From contig CAZVCC010000004.1 of assembly GCA_964626015.1 (NCBI GenBank), positions 1 through 64,000 on the forward strand: a stretch of DNA of 64,000 bases, read 5' to 3'. The position numbers were made by a program, and so were the translations under genes. Positions 1 to 7,881 of the stretch are shown here, one piece after another. Numbering within the stretch: position 1 is the stretch's first letter; the number at the start of each line of letters is the position of its first letter. Below the pieces are notes generated by a model. The model did no database searches. It had not been told where the DNA came from and saw nothing but the letters and a program-made list of their open reading frames with translations. This DNA comes from CAIKZJ01 sp964626015. Lineage in GTDB: Bacteria > Bacteroidota > Ignavibacteria > Tepidaquicellales > Tepidaquicellaceae.

Positions 1-190
1 CGAAATTCATCATTTTTAAGCTGATTTTCATTTTATTTGGTTGTTCTGAAAAGGACATACATTAAGAGATGTGTAAAATATTCTATGTTAATTGTTTAAT
101 CTAAAATACATTCAACTTATGAAGAGTTGTAAATATGAAGAAATGGATAAGCCCAGAATTTATTATTAGTACTTAAAGGGCAAAAAAATA

Positions 191-259
191 GGAGAGCTGT
201 TTCCCCGTCAGCCCTCCTCATCTACCTCATTTATAAGGAGTGATTTTGTGGTAGGTAAA
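191..259 (+). repeat. Structured intergenic repeat, copy 1
   Basis: First of two direct copies of a ~70-nt unit (the second is at 349-417). It opens with a stem-loop, GGAGAGCTG pairing with CAGCCCTCC around a C-rich loop, with one A-C mismatch in this copy. A second, weaker stem joins CTACC to GGTAG. Between the arms of the second stem lies AAGGAG, a Shine-Dalgarno-like sequence, seven bases before a GTG that opens only a five-codon reading frame. No protein gene follows directly; the next gene is a tRNA. The unit may be a structured RNA or a mobile repeat; I do not recognise the family. The rest of 1-560 holds nothing else I can name apart from the tRNA promoter. Confidence 0.6.
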
Positions 260-348
260 ATCTAAATCATTTATAATTAAAACATATCCAAATTTATTTT
301 AATTCCCGTTTTCATAATAAAAATTTACTCTTTCATCCCTAAAAAGTA

Positions 349-417
349 GGAGGGCTGTTTTCCCCGTCAGCCCTCCTCATCTACCTCATTTTTAGGAGTG
401 ATTTTGTGGTAGGTAAA
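349..417 (+). repeat. Structured intergenic repeat, copy 2
   Basis: Second copy of the unit at 191-259, nearly identical along its whole length. Here the first hairpin (GGAGGGCTG with CAGCCCTCC) is perfect, whereas copy 1 has a mismatch, so this copy is probably the intact form. The SD-like AGGAG and the GTG followed by a six-codon frame are kept. The AGGAG could also pair with the CTCCT of the first hairpin, which would give two mutually exclusive folds. The spacer between the copies (about 90 nt) is AT-rich and shows no gene. Confidence 0.6.
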
Positions 418-520
418 CTTTTATAAACTTCTAACATTTACATACATCATAATAATTCCCTCATTCGTAAGAAATATTTATTCTAAAAATATTCTGGATT
501 TCGGTATCGTTTCTATGTCC

Positions 521-549
521 TTGAAAAAGTTCTGTTATTTAGTTAAATT
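521..549 (+). promoter_or_regulatory. Sigma70-type promoter for tRNA-Arg
   Basis: TTGAAA (521-526), a 17-bp spacer and TAAATT (544-549) lie about 17 bp upstream of the mature tRNA 5' end. The match and spacing are good for a housekeeping promoter. Predicted from sequence only. Confidence 0.55.
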
Positions 550-565
550 GCATTCTTTAATAAAC

Positions 566-639
566 GCGCCCGTAGCTCAGCAGGATAGAGCAACAGCCTT
601 CTAAGCTGTGGGTCGGACGTTCGAATCGTCCCGGGCGTA
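566..639 (+). tRNA. tRNA-Arg (anticodon TCT)
   Basis: A complete 74-nt cloverleaf. The acceptor stem GCGCCCG pairs with CGGGCGT (one G-U at the end), the D stem is GCTC/GAGC, the anticodon stem ACAGC/GCTGT encloses loop CTTCTAA, and the T stem GGACG/CGTCC carries TTCGAAT. Loop positions 34-36 read TCT, so it decodes AGA arginine codons. No CCA is encoded after the discriminator A, so the 3' end must be added by an enzyme. A near-consensus promoter lies just upstream and a terminator just downstream. The 3' 37 nt (603-639) recur exactly at 710-746. Confidence 0.95.
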
Positions 640-643
640 CAAC

Positions 644-676
644 AACCCTGTGTAATTTTGTTTACACAGGGTTTTT
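644..676 (+). terminator. Rho-independent terminator after tRNA-Arg
   Basis: AACCCTGTGTAA and TTACACAGGGTT form a long perfect stem around a short T-rich loop and are followed by a T run. It begins a few bases after the tRNA 3' end and lies between the tRNA and the stray tRNA fragment, so that fragment is probably not co-transcribed. Confidence 0.85.
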
Positions 677-709
677 CATTTTAATAATCACCATCGGCAA
701 ACAACCAAA

Positions 710-746
710 AAGCTGTGGGTCGGACGTTCGAATCGTCCCGGGCGTA
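710..746 (+). repeat. Duplicated 3' half of tRNA-Arg
   Basis: An exact 37-nt direct repeat of tRNA-Arg positions 603-639, from the 3' side of the anticodon stem to the discriminator base, placed 107 bp downstream. There is no 5' half, so it cannot fold as a tRNA. Such 3'-end copies are typical of attachment sites of tRNA-targeting integrases, but no integrase or cargo lies between the copies, only a terminator and about 35 bp. It is best read as a recombination scar or a tail repeat. tRNA-Pro at 49478 shows the same arrangement. Confidence 0.9.
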
Positions 747-858
747 TATAATAAGTAATACAGTTATTATTAATACTAAAAAAGATACAAATTATTTGTT
801 ATTATCTTTCTGAAAAATATTATATATTGAAATACCCTTAAAAACTAAATTAATCAAC

Positions 859-1467
859 ATGAGAAAAAATATTTTACTAATCGTAATAGCTGCAATGATA
901 GTTATTTCTGGCTGTTCAGGAATAACTGATACTATAACGAATGCACAAAGACTTCAATGGAAACTCGGGAATGTTTCAGGTATGACAGTTTCCGGAGTCG
1001 ATGTATCTAATGTGTCAAGTTTCAGCTCAATAAATCCGCTGGACCTTGTCAAATTAACTTCAGCGGTTGGTTCAGGACAGCTGCCTGTTAGTTTTACGCT
1101 AAACCTTCTCGCTAAGAATCCCGAAGGTGAAGGCGGTTCAAAGAATTCTTCAGACCTTATAAAATCAGTCGACTGGAGACTCCTGATTGATAATAAAGAA
1201 ACAATAAACGGAGTCGTTTCTGGTCCTATAACCGTCCCCGGAGTTGGCCAAACGTCAACAATTCCGGTTGGAATTAGTTTAGATATTATGCAATTCTTTC
1301 AGAATGAAGGTCTGCAAAGCCTTGCAGGAATGCTGCTCGGTATTGGAGGAAAATCAGGCTCACCTGCAAGGTTAAGTCTGAAAATAAGACCAACAATAGA
1401 TACTTTCTTAGGACCGATATCTCCCGGAGAGATTACAGTTATTGATAAAGAATTCAGAAGTAAGTAG
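859..1467 (+). CDS. LEA14-like lipoprotein (putative)
   Basis: A 202-residue protein with an N-terminal lipoprotein signal: a basic start, a hydrophobic core and a lipobox ending VISGC, giving a lipidated Cys near residue 19. The rest is rich in beta-forming and Gly/Ser/Val stretches with the segment SFTLNLLAKNPEGEGG, which recalls late-embryogenesis-abundant type 2 (LEA14/WHy) domains. No catalytic motif is visible. It is probably an envelope-facing structural or binding protein. It stands alone between the tRNA fragment and its own strong terminator. The lipoprotein call is firm; the family call is tentative. Confidence 0.65.
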   Translation: MRKNILLIVIAAMIVISGCSGITDTITNAQRLQWKLGNVSGMTVSGVDVSNVSSFSSINPLDLVKLTSAVGSGQLPVSFTLNLLAKNPEGEGGSKNSSDLIKSVDWRLLIDNKETINGVVSGPITVPGVGQTSTIPVGISLDIMQFFQNEGLQSLAGMLLGIGGKSGSPARLSLKIRPTIDTFLGPISPGEITVIDKEFRSK

Positions 1468-1488
1468 ATTTTAAAAGAAATTACGTCA

Positions 1489-1526
1489 AAACACGGTTTT
1501 CTAAAGAGAAAACCGTGTTTTTTATT
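1489..1526 (+). terminator. Rho-independent terminator
   Basis: AAAACACGGTTTTC and GAAAACCGTGTTTT form a long near-perfect hairpin with a T tail, 20 bp after the lipoprotein stop codon. It separates that gene from the trigger-factor gene. Confidence 0.9.
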
Positions 1527-1591
1527 ACATTGTTTATGCATTCGCAAATGAGTATCTTATTCGTTTTAATAATCAAAAATAATCTTATAAA

Positions 1592-2941
1592 GTGAATATA
1601 AATATAACAGATAAGGAAAACTGCAGGAAAGAGTTTGAAGCTGAACTGAACTATGAAGAATTATCACCTTATTTTGAAAAAGCTTTACTTGAATACAGAA
1701 AGAAAGCTCAGATACCCGGTTTTAGAAAAGGTAAAGTACCGGTTGCTATGTTGAAAAAGATGTACGGTGAATCTGTTGAATACGGTGCCCTGGAAGATAT
1801 TGCAAATGACGTTTTTAAAAAACATATAATAGATAACGAGATTCCTATGTTCGGTTCGGGTTCGCTGCTGGACCTCGATTACAAACCTAAAGAAAAGCTC
1901 ATTGTGAAAGTTGCTTTTGATGTAATACCGGACGTTGAATTGAAGCAAATCAAGGATATTGAACTTACAAAGACAAATTATGTAGTTGATGATTCTTTGA
2001 TTGAGGAAGAATTGAACTATCTGAAGCTGAAATCTGCATCGTTCGAAATAGACGGACAGGCTATTGACGATGATTACATGGTAACGCTCGATACTGAGGA
2101 AATTGACGCAGACGGCAGCATAGTTGAAGGGCGCTCACAGAAGGAATTGAGACTTTTTATTGGCAGCGAATATATTTCAAAAGATTATTATGACGGAATA
2201 AAGGGGATTAAAGAAGGCGAAGAAAGAACTATAAATACTGTTAATGAAAATAAAGAACCTGTAAAAGTGAATTTAAAATGCACTAAGGTTGAAAAGGTTG
2301 TTTATCCCGAAATGAACAGAGAAACATTCATGAGAATGACGGGCAGGGAAGATATTGAAACCACAGAGCAGATGAAATCATTCCTCCATGATGAAATAAC
2401 TAAACAATACAATGATCATTCGTACAATACTCTTAAGAATAAGGTTATATCAGAAGTTGTAAAGCTGAATGATTTGGAAATTCCCGAGTCGTACGTAAAT
2501 GAAATGATGAAAGATTATTTTAATAATTACAAGAAAGAGCACAAAGGGCATAAACACGAAATAAATGAAGAGGAATTTAATAATAAGAACAGGGCAGAAG
2601 TAGTCTTCACGGGTAAATGGTTTCTAATTAAGGATAAAATTGTAGAACAGGAAAAGATTGAGGTTACTGACGACGAAGTTAAAGCATTTGCCGAAGAAGC
2701 AGGAAAACCTTACGGTATACCCGGCGACAAGATGTATGAATTTTATAAGAACAATAAAGAAGTGAAGCATACTATCCTTGAAAAGAAAGTAGTAGATTTT
2801 CTTATTGAGAATGCCAAGATTACAGAGATTGAAGAAGTAAAGAAATCTATAAAGCTGCTTGCCGAAGAGAAAAAGAGCAAGAGCAAAGAAGAGAAAAAGA
2901 CTAAAAAGACAGAAAGTAAAAAGACAAAGAAGGAGAATTGA
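1592..2941 (+). CDS. tig: Trigger factor (ribosome-associated chaperone)
   Basis: Trigger factor binds the ribosomal exit tunnel and shields nascent chains; it is also a peptidyl-prolyl isomerase family member. The 449-residue length is usual. The ribosome-docking signature GFRKGKVP is seen at residues 43-50, followed by the PPIase-like and C-terminal cage regions. The last ~35 residues are almost all Lys, Glu and Ser (a charged tail). The start is GTG; there is no in-frame ATG nearby and the N-terminus aligns well with the family from here. Its stop overlaps the region just before clpP, the classic tig-clpP order linking folding with proteolysis. Confidence 0.93.
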   Translation: MNINITDKENCRKEFEAELNYEELSPYFEKALLEYRKKAQIPGFRKGKVPVAMLKKMYGESVEYGALEDIANDVFKKHIIDNEIPMFGSGSLLDLDYKPKEKLIVKVAFDVIPDVELKQIKDIELTKTNYVVDDSLIEEELNYLKLKSASFEIDGQAIDDDYMVTLDTEEIDADGSIVEGRSQKELRLFIGSEYISKDYYDGIKGIKEGEERTINTVNENKEPVKVNLKCTKVEKVVYPEMNRETFMRMTGREDIETTEQMKSFLHDEITKQYNDHSYNTLKNKVISEVVKLNDLEIPESYVNEMMKDYFNNYKKEHKGHKHEINEEEFNNKNRAEVVFTGKWFLIKDKIVEQEKIEVTDDEVKAFAEEAGKPYGIPGDKMYEFYKNNKEVKHTILEKKVVDFLIENAKITEIEEVKKSIKLLAEEKKSKSKEEKKTKKTESKKTKKEN

Positions 2942-2943
2942 CA

Positions 2944-3618
2944 ATGGATTTTCACAGTATAATAAAATCAAGAGAGAACGAAATAAAAGCAGGTCTTGAT
3001 AAAGCCGCCGTATTAAGAAATCAGCTCGTGCCTATGGTTGTTGAGCAGACATCCCGCGGAGAAAGAGCTTATGACATCTATTCAAGACTTTTAAAGGAAA
3101 GGCTTATATTTCTCGGTACCGCAATCTATGACGAGATTGCATCATTAATCGTTGCTCAGCTGTTGTTCCTCGAGTATGAAGACCCCGATAAAGATATAAT
3201 GCTGTACATCAATTCACCCGGAGGGAGTATATCGGCGGGGATGGCAATTTACGATACTATGAATTATATAAGATGCGATGTTTCCACTACCTGTATCGGC
3301 ATGGCTGCTTCAATGGGGCAGTTTTTACTAACCTGCGGTGCAAAGGGTAAGAGAATTGCACTTCCGAACTCAAAGATAATGATGCATCAGCCTTTAGGCG
3401 GCGCTCAGGGACAGGCAACTGACATTATTATTCAGGCAAAAGAAATTGAAAGAATAAAGAAAAGATTGTATGAAATAATTTCTTTACATTCTGGTCAACC
3501 TATTGACAAAATATACGCAGATGCAGAGCGAGATTATTACATGACGGCAGAAGAAGCGAAAGCTTACGGGTTGATTGACAATATTTTAGTTAAAAGAGAA
3601 GTATCAAAGAAAGACTGA
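2944..3618 (+). CDS. clpP: ATP-dependent Clp protease proteolytic subunit
   Basis: Barrel-forming serine peptidase that degrades proteins unfolded by ClpX/ClpA-type ATPases in the cytoplasm. From the ATG at 2944 it is 224 residues. The catalytic triad is visible: Ser123 in GMAASM, His148 in MMHQPLGG and Asp197 in ERDYYM. I prefer this ATG over the TTG at 2938 because AGGAG (2931-2935) sits eight bases before the ATG but only two before the TTG. An N-terminal extension of about 25 residues precedes the conserved core compared with the E. coli form. Directly downstream of tig, with no terminator between, so probably one transcript. Confidence 0.95.
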   Translation: MDFHSIIKSRENEIKAGLDKAAVLRNQLVPMVVEQTSRGERAYDIYSRLLKERLIFLGTAIYDEIASLIVAQLLFLEYEDPDKDIMLYINSPGGSISAGMAIYDTMNYIRCDVSTTCIGMAASMGQFLLTCGAKGKRIALPNSKIMMHQPLGGAQGQATDIIIQAKEIERIKKRLYEIISLHSGQPIDKIYADAERDYYMTAEEAKAYGLIDNILVKREVSKKD

Positions 3619-3716
3619 CCGGCAGCAACTGATTAGACTTCACGCGGATATTATTTAATCGTCTGAGGGATTTTCTTTTCGTCTGGTCTGTCTATTTCAA
3701 CGCTAACGAGAAAAGG

Positions 3717-4631
3717 ATGAAAAGATTATATCAAATTGTAGATAATAAGGTCGCAGAGTCTGACAATCCGGACTCCAACATTCATATATATATCAATCCC
3801 GACAACGAAGAAAAGAAATTCTTAGTTGAATCCGTAAAGTTAGACGAGCATACTCTAAACTCAGCTCTCGACCCTGATGAAATCTCACGATTGGAGTTCG
3901 AACCCGAGCACATAGCTATTATAATGAAACGTCCGAAGAACTATTCGAGCAAACATTTACTTAATTTCAAAGTTGCCTCGATGGGAGTTTTCATATTCTC
4001 AGATAAAATTATCACGGTGCTTGCTGATGATATACCTGTCTTTGATGGAAAATCATTCACAAAGGTTTTGTCATTAAGAGACCTGATACTTAAAATTATT
4101 CAAGGACCGGTAGTTCATTTTCTTGATCACCTGAAAACATTCAGCATGATTTCAGATGAACTGGAAAGCAAGATAAACAGGTCAATGCAAAATAAATACT
4201 TAATCAACCTCTTCACACTTGAGAAAAGTCTTGTTTATTATCTAAGCGCAATAAATTCAAATATGTTAGTAATAGACAAGATGAAATCTTCTGCTGCAAA
4301 GTTTGGATTTACTCCGGAAGAACAGGAAATTCTTGATGACATTAAAATTGAGAATTCACAATGTTATAAACAGGCTGATATTTATTCAAGCATACTTGCA
4401 AGTATGATGGATGCACGTGCATCAATAGTCAGTAATAATATCAACATATTAATGAAGACTCTTAATATTATTACGATTGGAATAATGCTTCCATCACTCG
4501 TTGTCAGTATTTTTTCTATGAATGTAGATTTTCCGTTAAGAGAGCACCCTTCTGCTTTTTGGTTTATACTTTTGTTTGCAGCTTTGTCTGTTGCTGTTGT
4601 TATTTATTTCTGGAAAAAATTAAAATGGTAA
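3717..4631 (+). CDS. CorA-family divalent metal transporter with SMN variant
   Basis: A 304-residue member of the CorA/MIT magnesium channel family: a long cytoplasmic alpha/beta and helical N-terminal region, then two C-terminal membrane helices (about 245-265 and 280-300) and a basic tail. CorA proteins carry the pore-mouth signature GMN after the first helix. Here the corresponding residues (267-269) read SMN, in SIFSMNVDFPL. The loop between the helices is rich in acidic and polar residues, as expected. Mg2+ or another divalent cation is the likely substrate, but the changed signature makes specificity uncertain. Separated from clpP by about 100 bp with no clear terminator. Confidence 0.82.
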   Translation: MKRLYQIVDNKVAESDNPDSNIHIYINPDNEEKKFLVESVKLDEHTLNSALDPDEISRLEFEPEHIAIIMKRPKNYSSKHLLNFKVASMGVFIFSDKIITVLADDIPVFDGKSFTKVLSLRDLILKIIQGPVVHFLDHLKTFSMISDELESKINRSMQNKYLINLFTLEKSLVYYLSAINSNMLVIDKMKSSAAKFGFTPEEQEILDDIKIENSQCYKQADIYSSILASMMDARASIVSNNINILMKTLNIITIGIMLPSLVVSIFSMNVDFPLREHPSAFWFILLFAALSVAVVIYFWKKLKW

Positions 4632-4663
4632 TAAAAATTAATTTATAATAAATAAAAATCATT

Positions 4664-5938
4664 ATGAGAAAATTAACATTAATAGTATTAATTCTAATCT
4701 CTGCAAATTTGTGTGCGCAGGTTGAATTTGATAAGTACTTTACAAATAAGACAATGCGTTTTGATTACAACCGAGCCGGCAACAGCACGGGGAACAGTAT
4801 ATTCTTCGAGCAGATTAAAGAAGAACCCTACTGGTCGGGGAATAAATCAAGTCTTCTGGATAAGTTTGAATACGGGCATTACAAGTTCATGGTGTATGAT
4901 TTGAAATCGAACACACTTATTTATTCGAGGGGGTACAATACGTTGTTTGATGAATGGCAGTCAACACCGGAGGCAAAAGTTATGAGCCGTACATTTTATG
5001 AAACAGTAGTTTTTCCGTATCCAAAGGGTAAAGTAAAACTTGAACTTCATGAGAGAAAAAGAGACGGAAATTTTGTACTGCAGTACGAACAGGTAATTGA
5101 CCCTGACGACAAATTTATCAGGAAAGAAAAACCTGTTGACTTTCAGGTATTACAGTTTGCATACAACGGTGAGCCGATGGAAAAAGTTGACCTTGTATTT
5201 CTGCCGGACGGATATGCGGCTGATGAGATGGAGCAGTTTAAAGCTGACGTAAAAAAGTATACGGATTACCTTTTTGGCTGTTCACCTTTTAAAGAAAACA
5301 GAGGAAAGTTTAACATCTGGGCAGTAATCGCTCCCTCACCAGAGTCGGGTGTAGACAATCCGGGAACGGGTAAATGGAGAAACAATCTTTTCGGCATGAC
5401 ATACTACACTCAGGATGTAGAGCGCTATCTTATGTCGGGAGATATAAAAACTATACGGGATTATGCTGCTTTAACACCTTACGATAATATTATGATAATT
5501 TCGAATTCAGATTTATACGGCGGAGGTGCGATTTACAACTATTACACTTCGTTTCCGAATAAGAACAAAAACGGAGATTACCTGATAGTTCATGAATTTG
5601 GTCATAACTTCTGTGCATTGGGTGATGAATACTACACATCGGAAGTAGGAGTTGATGAGTACTACAATCTTAATGTAGAACCTTACGAAGCAAACCTGAC
5701 CACATTAGTTAACTTTGGCAGGAAATGGAAAAGTATGATGGACAGCAAGACTCCAATTCCAACTCCTGCAACGAATGAATACAAATCAGTGCTTGGTGTT
5801 TATGAAGGAGGTGGTTATGTTCCGAAAGGAATATTCAGACCAAAACAGGACTGCACGATGAAATCTATCTCTTACGATAATTTCTGCCCTGTGTGTACGA
5901 AAGCATTAATTGACATGATTAACTATTATGCGAATTAA
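4664..5938 (+). CDS. Secreted M64-family (IgA peptidase-like) metallopeptidase
   Basis: A 424-residue protein with a signal peptide ending near NLCAQ (about residue 19). An N-terminal beta-rich domain is followed by the peptidase domain with the zinc-binding motif HEFGH at residues 310-314, continuing as NFCALGDEYY, which fits the M64 family (IgA peptidase and relatives in Bacteroidota). Late Cys residues (DCTMKS, FCPVCTK) are also typical of the group. It lacks a T9SS C-terminal domain, so it is probably periplasmic or exported by another route. Substrate unknown; the IgA name is historical and does not imply host association here. Ends at a shared terminator facing the next gene. Confidence 0.85.
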   Translation: MRKLTLIVLILISANLCAQVEFDKYFTNKTMRFDYNRAGNSTGNSIFFEQIKEEPYWSGNKSSLLDKFEYGHYKFMVYDLKSNTLIYSRGYNTLFDEWQSTPEAKVMSRTFYETVVFPYPKGKVKLELHERKRDGNFVLQYEQVIDPDDKFIRKEKPVDFQVLQFAYNGEPMEKVDLVFLPDGYAADEMEQFKADVKKYTDYLFGCSPFKENRGKFNIWAVIAPSPESGVDNPGTGKWRNNLFGMTYYTQDVERYLMSGDIKTIRDYAALTPYDNIMIISNSDLYGGGAIYNYYTSFPNKNKNGDYLIVHEFGHNFCALGDEYYTSEVGVDEYYNLNVEPYEANLTTLVNFGRKWKSMMDSKTPIPTPATNEYKSVLGVYEGGGYVPKGIFRPKQDCTMKSISYDNFCPVCTKALIDMINYYAN

Positions 5939-5965
5939 ATTTTAATTGTTTAAATTCATAGTAAT

Positions 5966-5995
5966 AAAAAAGCCCCGCTGATACGGGGCTTTTTG
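5966..5995. terminator. Bidirectional terminator between convergent genes
   Basis: AAAAAGCCCCG and CGGGGCTTTTT form a hairpin with A and T runs on its two sides, so it can act in both directions. It sits between the + strand M64 peptidase and the - strand Omp28-like gene. Confidence 0.9.
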
Positions 5996-6015
5996 TTGTA
6001 AAGTCTAATATATTA

Positions 6016-7869
6016 TTATTTGAGAAGAATCATTCTTCTTGTCTGTATGAAATCTCCAGCTTCTATTTTGTAGAAATAGACACCGCTTGGCAGCATGGAT
6101 GCATCCATGTTAAATACGTACTTGCCTGCTTGTAATCTATCGTTAACCAGTGTATTCACAATTTTTCCTGTTATATCATAAACCTGAAGTTTTACAAAAT
6201 TGTTCTTCACGATATCAAACTTGATATTGGTAACAGGATTAAACGGATTAGGATAGTTCTGGTATAAATCATATTTTGAAGGTATTTCCGTTCCTAACTG
6301 TGAAATACTTGTGTTAATAGTATCATAAAAAGCAATCTGGTTAATCGGATTGTTCATATTAACCTGAAAACTTGAATTTGTACCTGTATATGACCCGATA
6401 CCTGCACCCATCCATCTATTGAAGTAATAAGTCTTGCCGTTATGCTGCAATGAAAGCGGATTAGGTGTTACTGTAAGAACTGTACTTGAATCATAGAACT
6501 GATTACCGGCGGCAATTGTGACAGGAATACCTGAAGGTTGTGCAGAAGTAGACAATTTAAACTGTGTTTTGTAGTTCGCTGTGTATTCTGATATATTTGC
6601 GCTGACAGTTATTGTTTGCGTAGTATCACCGGAATTACTCCAGTTAGTAAATACATATCTTGTATTACCGTTAACCTGCGGTGATATTGCTTGTAAAACA
6701 TGATTTGAATTGATACTCCAGTTGAACTGTGACGCACCGAGATAAGTCGTATTATCAACCTTAATATTCAGCTGAGGATTGCTTGGTTTTACCGTTACAT
6801 AGTTAACACCTACAAGCAAGTCAACTGATATTTTATGAATTTTCCCACTGGCGCTTGTACCTGTCAGTACGACTTTATAAGTACCTTCAGCTACTGCCGG
6901 AGTGGTGTTTACCTGAACTGATAAGGAATCGGGAAAGTTTGATATGGTATTACCAGAAGGAAACGATACTGTTATTCCTGCATTTGAAGGTTGGATTTCT
7001 GATGAAAAAGTAACGGGTGAATTAAATCCTGAAGCGACATAAGGTATATTAACCTTGAATGTATTGCTTGATGATTGTCCCTGAGCTATCGAAAAGAATG
7101 ACTTTGATGTCCAGAGCGAAAAGCTGGATAAAGGTTTAGCTGCGTTTAATATTTCTTTATTCATTGCCTGAATGTAAACAAGGTTCTTTATTTTACTAGG
7201 ATTCCATGCAGGGTCTTTTTTGTATCTGTAAACGAGTTCTTTGTGGGTTCCGGGTGTTAATATAAGCGGAGTTCCCGAACCCGATGGAAGCATTTTTCTC
7301 ATAACCCAATGAAAATCTTTCTCACCGTTTGTTCCTGGAGGCGTAGCATAATTAATTACATCCTCATAGACTATCATGTGCAGAAAAGCATTAGGATTGG
7401 CAAGAAATGTTTCGCAAAGCACATTTACTCTCACCAAAACGCTGTCTCCATAAGTGCTGTCTCTAACAATTATAGTTACAGGGCTGAGTATGTCTTTTCT
7501 TGAGTCATAATAGCTTTGAAAAGTAGATTGTGAATAAGGCAGCGGGACTGAATTAATACCGTCAAAAAAACCTGCCGGTATAGCATTTACTCCGTAATAA
7601 TTCCTTCTCGTTGTGTTATCTGTAGGGTTATGCAAATACATAGGGTCATTTCCGGGTGACGGCCAGTTCATGTGAAAACCAATAGCTGCAATTCTTTCCT
7701 GGTCGGCAGAATTCATGTATGCCGTTAATATTGGGTTGTTTGACGCACAGGGTCCGCAAGTGGAACTTGTGAAGAACTCAATAAGCATCATTCTGTCCCC
7801 TGCATTTGTAGTCTGTATTAAAGACATCAATACAGTAACAATAACTAAAAGAGAAAATAATTTTTTCAT
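6016..7869 (-). CDS. Omp28-like thioredoxin-fold protein with T9SS sorting domain
   Basis: A 617-residue secreted protein. After a signal peptide (cleavage near TTNAG) comes a thioredoxin-like domain with the active-site style motif CGPC in EFFTSSTCGPCASN, matching Omp28-related proteins of Bacteroidota. The middle consists of beta-sandwich repeats (around residues 260-530). The C-terminus is a full T9SS type A sorting domain: NYPNPFNPVTNI, then ITGKIVNTLV, then LPSGVYFYKIEAGDF and a basic end. It should be carried across the outer membrane and surface-attached or released. Whether the CGPC is redox-active outside the cell is not shown. Confidence 0.85.
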   Translation of the reverse strand: MKKLFSLLVIVTVLMSLIQTTNAGDRMMLIEFFTSSTCGPCASNNPILTAYMNSADQERIAAIGFHMNWPSPGNDPMYLHNPTDNTTRRNYYGVNAIPAGFFDGINSVPLPYSQSTFQSYYDSRKDILSPVTIIVRDSTYGDSVLVRVNVLCETFLANPNAFLHMIVYEDVINYATPPGTNGEKDFHWVMRKMLPSGSGTPLILTPGTHKELVYRYKKDPAWNPSKIKNLVYIQAMNKEILNAAKPLSSFSLWTSKSFFSIAQGQSSSNTFKVNIPYVASGFNSPVTFSSEIQPSNAGITVSFPSGNTISNFPDSLSVQVNTTPAVAEGTYKVVLTGTSASGKIHKISVDLLVGVNYVTVKPSNPQLNIKVDNTTYLGASQFNWSINSNHVLQAISPQVNGNTRYVFTNWSNSGDTTQTITVSANISEYTANYKTQFKLSTSAQPSGIPVTIAAGNQFYDSSTVLTVTPNPLSLQHNGKTYYFNRWMGAGIGSYTGTNSSFQVNMNNPINQIAFYDTINTSISQLGTEIPSKYDLYQNYPNPFNPVTNIKFDIVKNNFVKLQVYDITGKIVNTLVNDRLQAGKYVFNMDASMLPSGVYFYKIEAGDFIQTRRMILLK

Positions 7870-7881
7870 AATACTAAATAT

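Noticed and set aside
603..746. A second tRNA-Arg gene at 710
   Set aside because: Only the 3' half is present; no D arm or 5' acceptor strand precedes it.
2624..2971. Antisense hydrophobic frames at the end of tig
   Set aside because: They arise from the Lys/Glu-rich tail read backwards (Phe/Leu/Ser); not a real membrane protein.
4664..5938. Host-interaction IgA protease
   Set aside because: The M64 family name is historical; nothing here indicates a host-associated organism.
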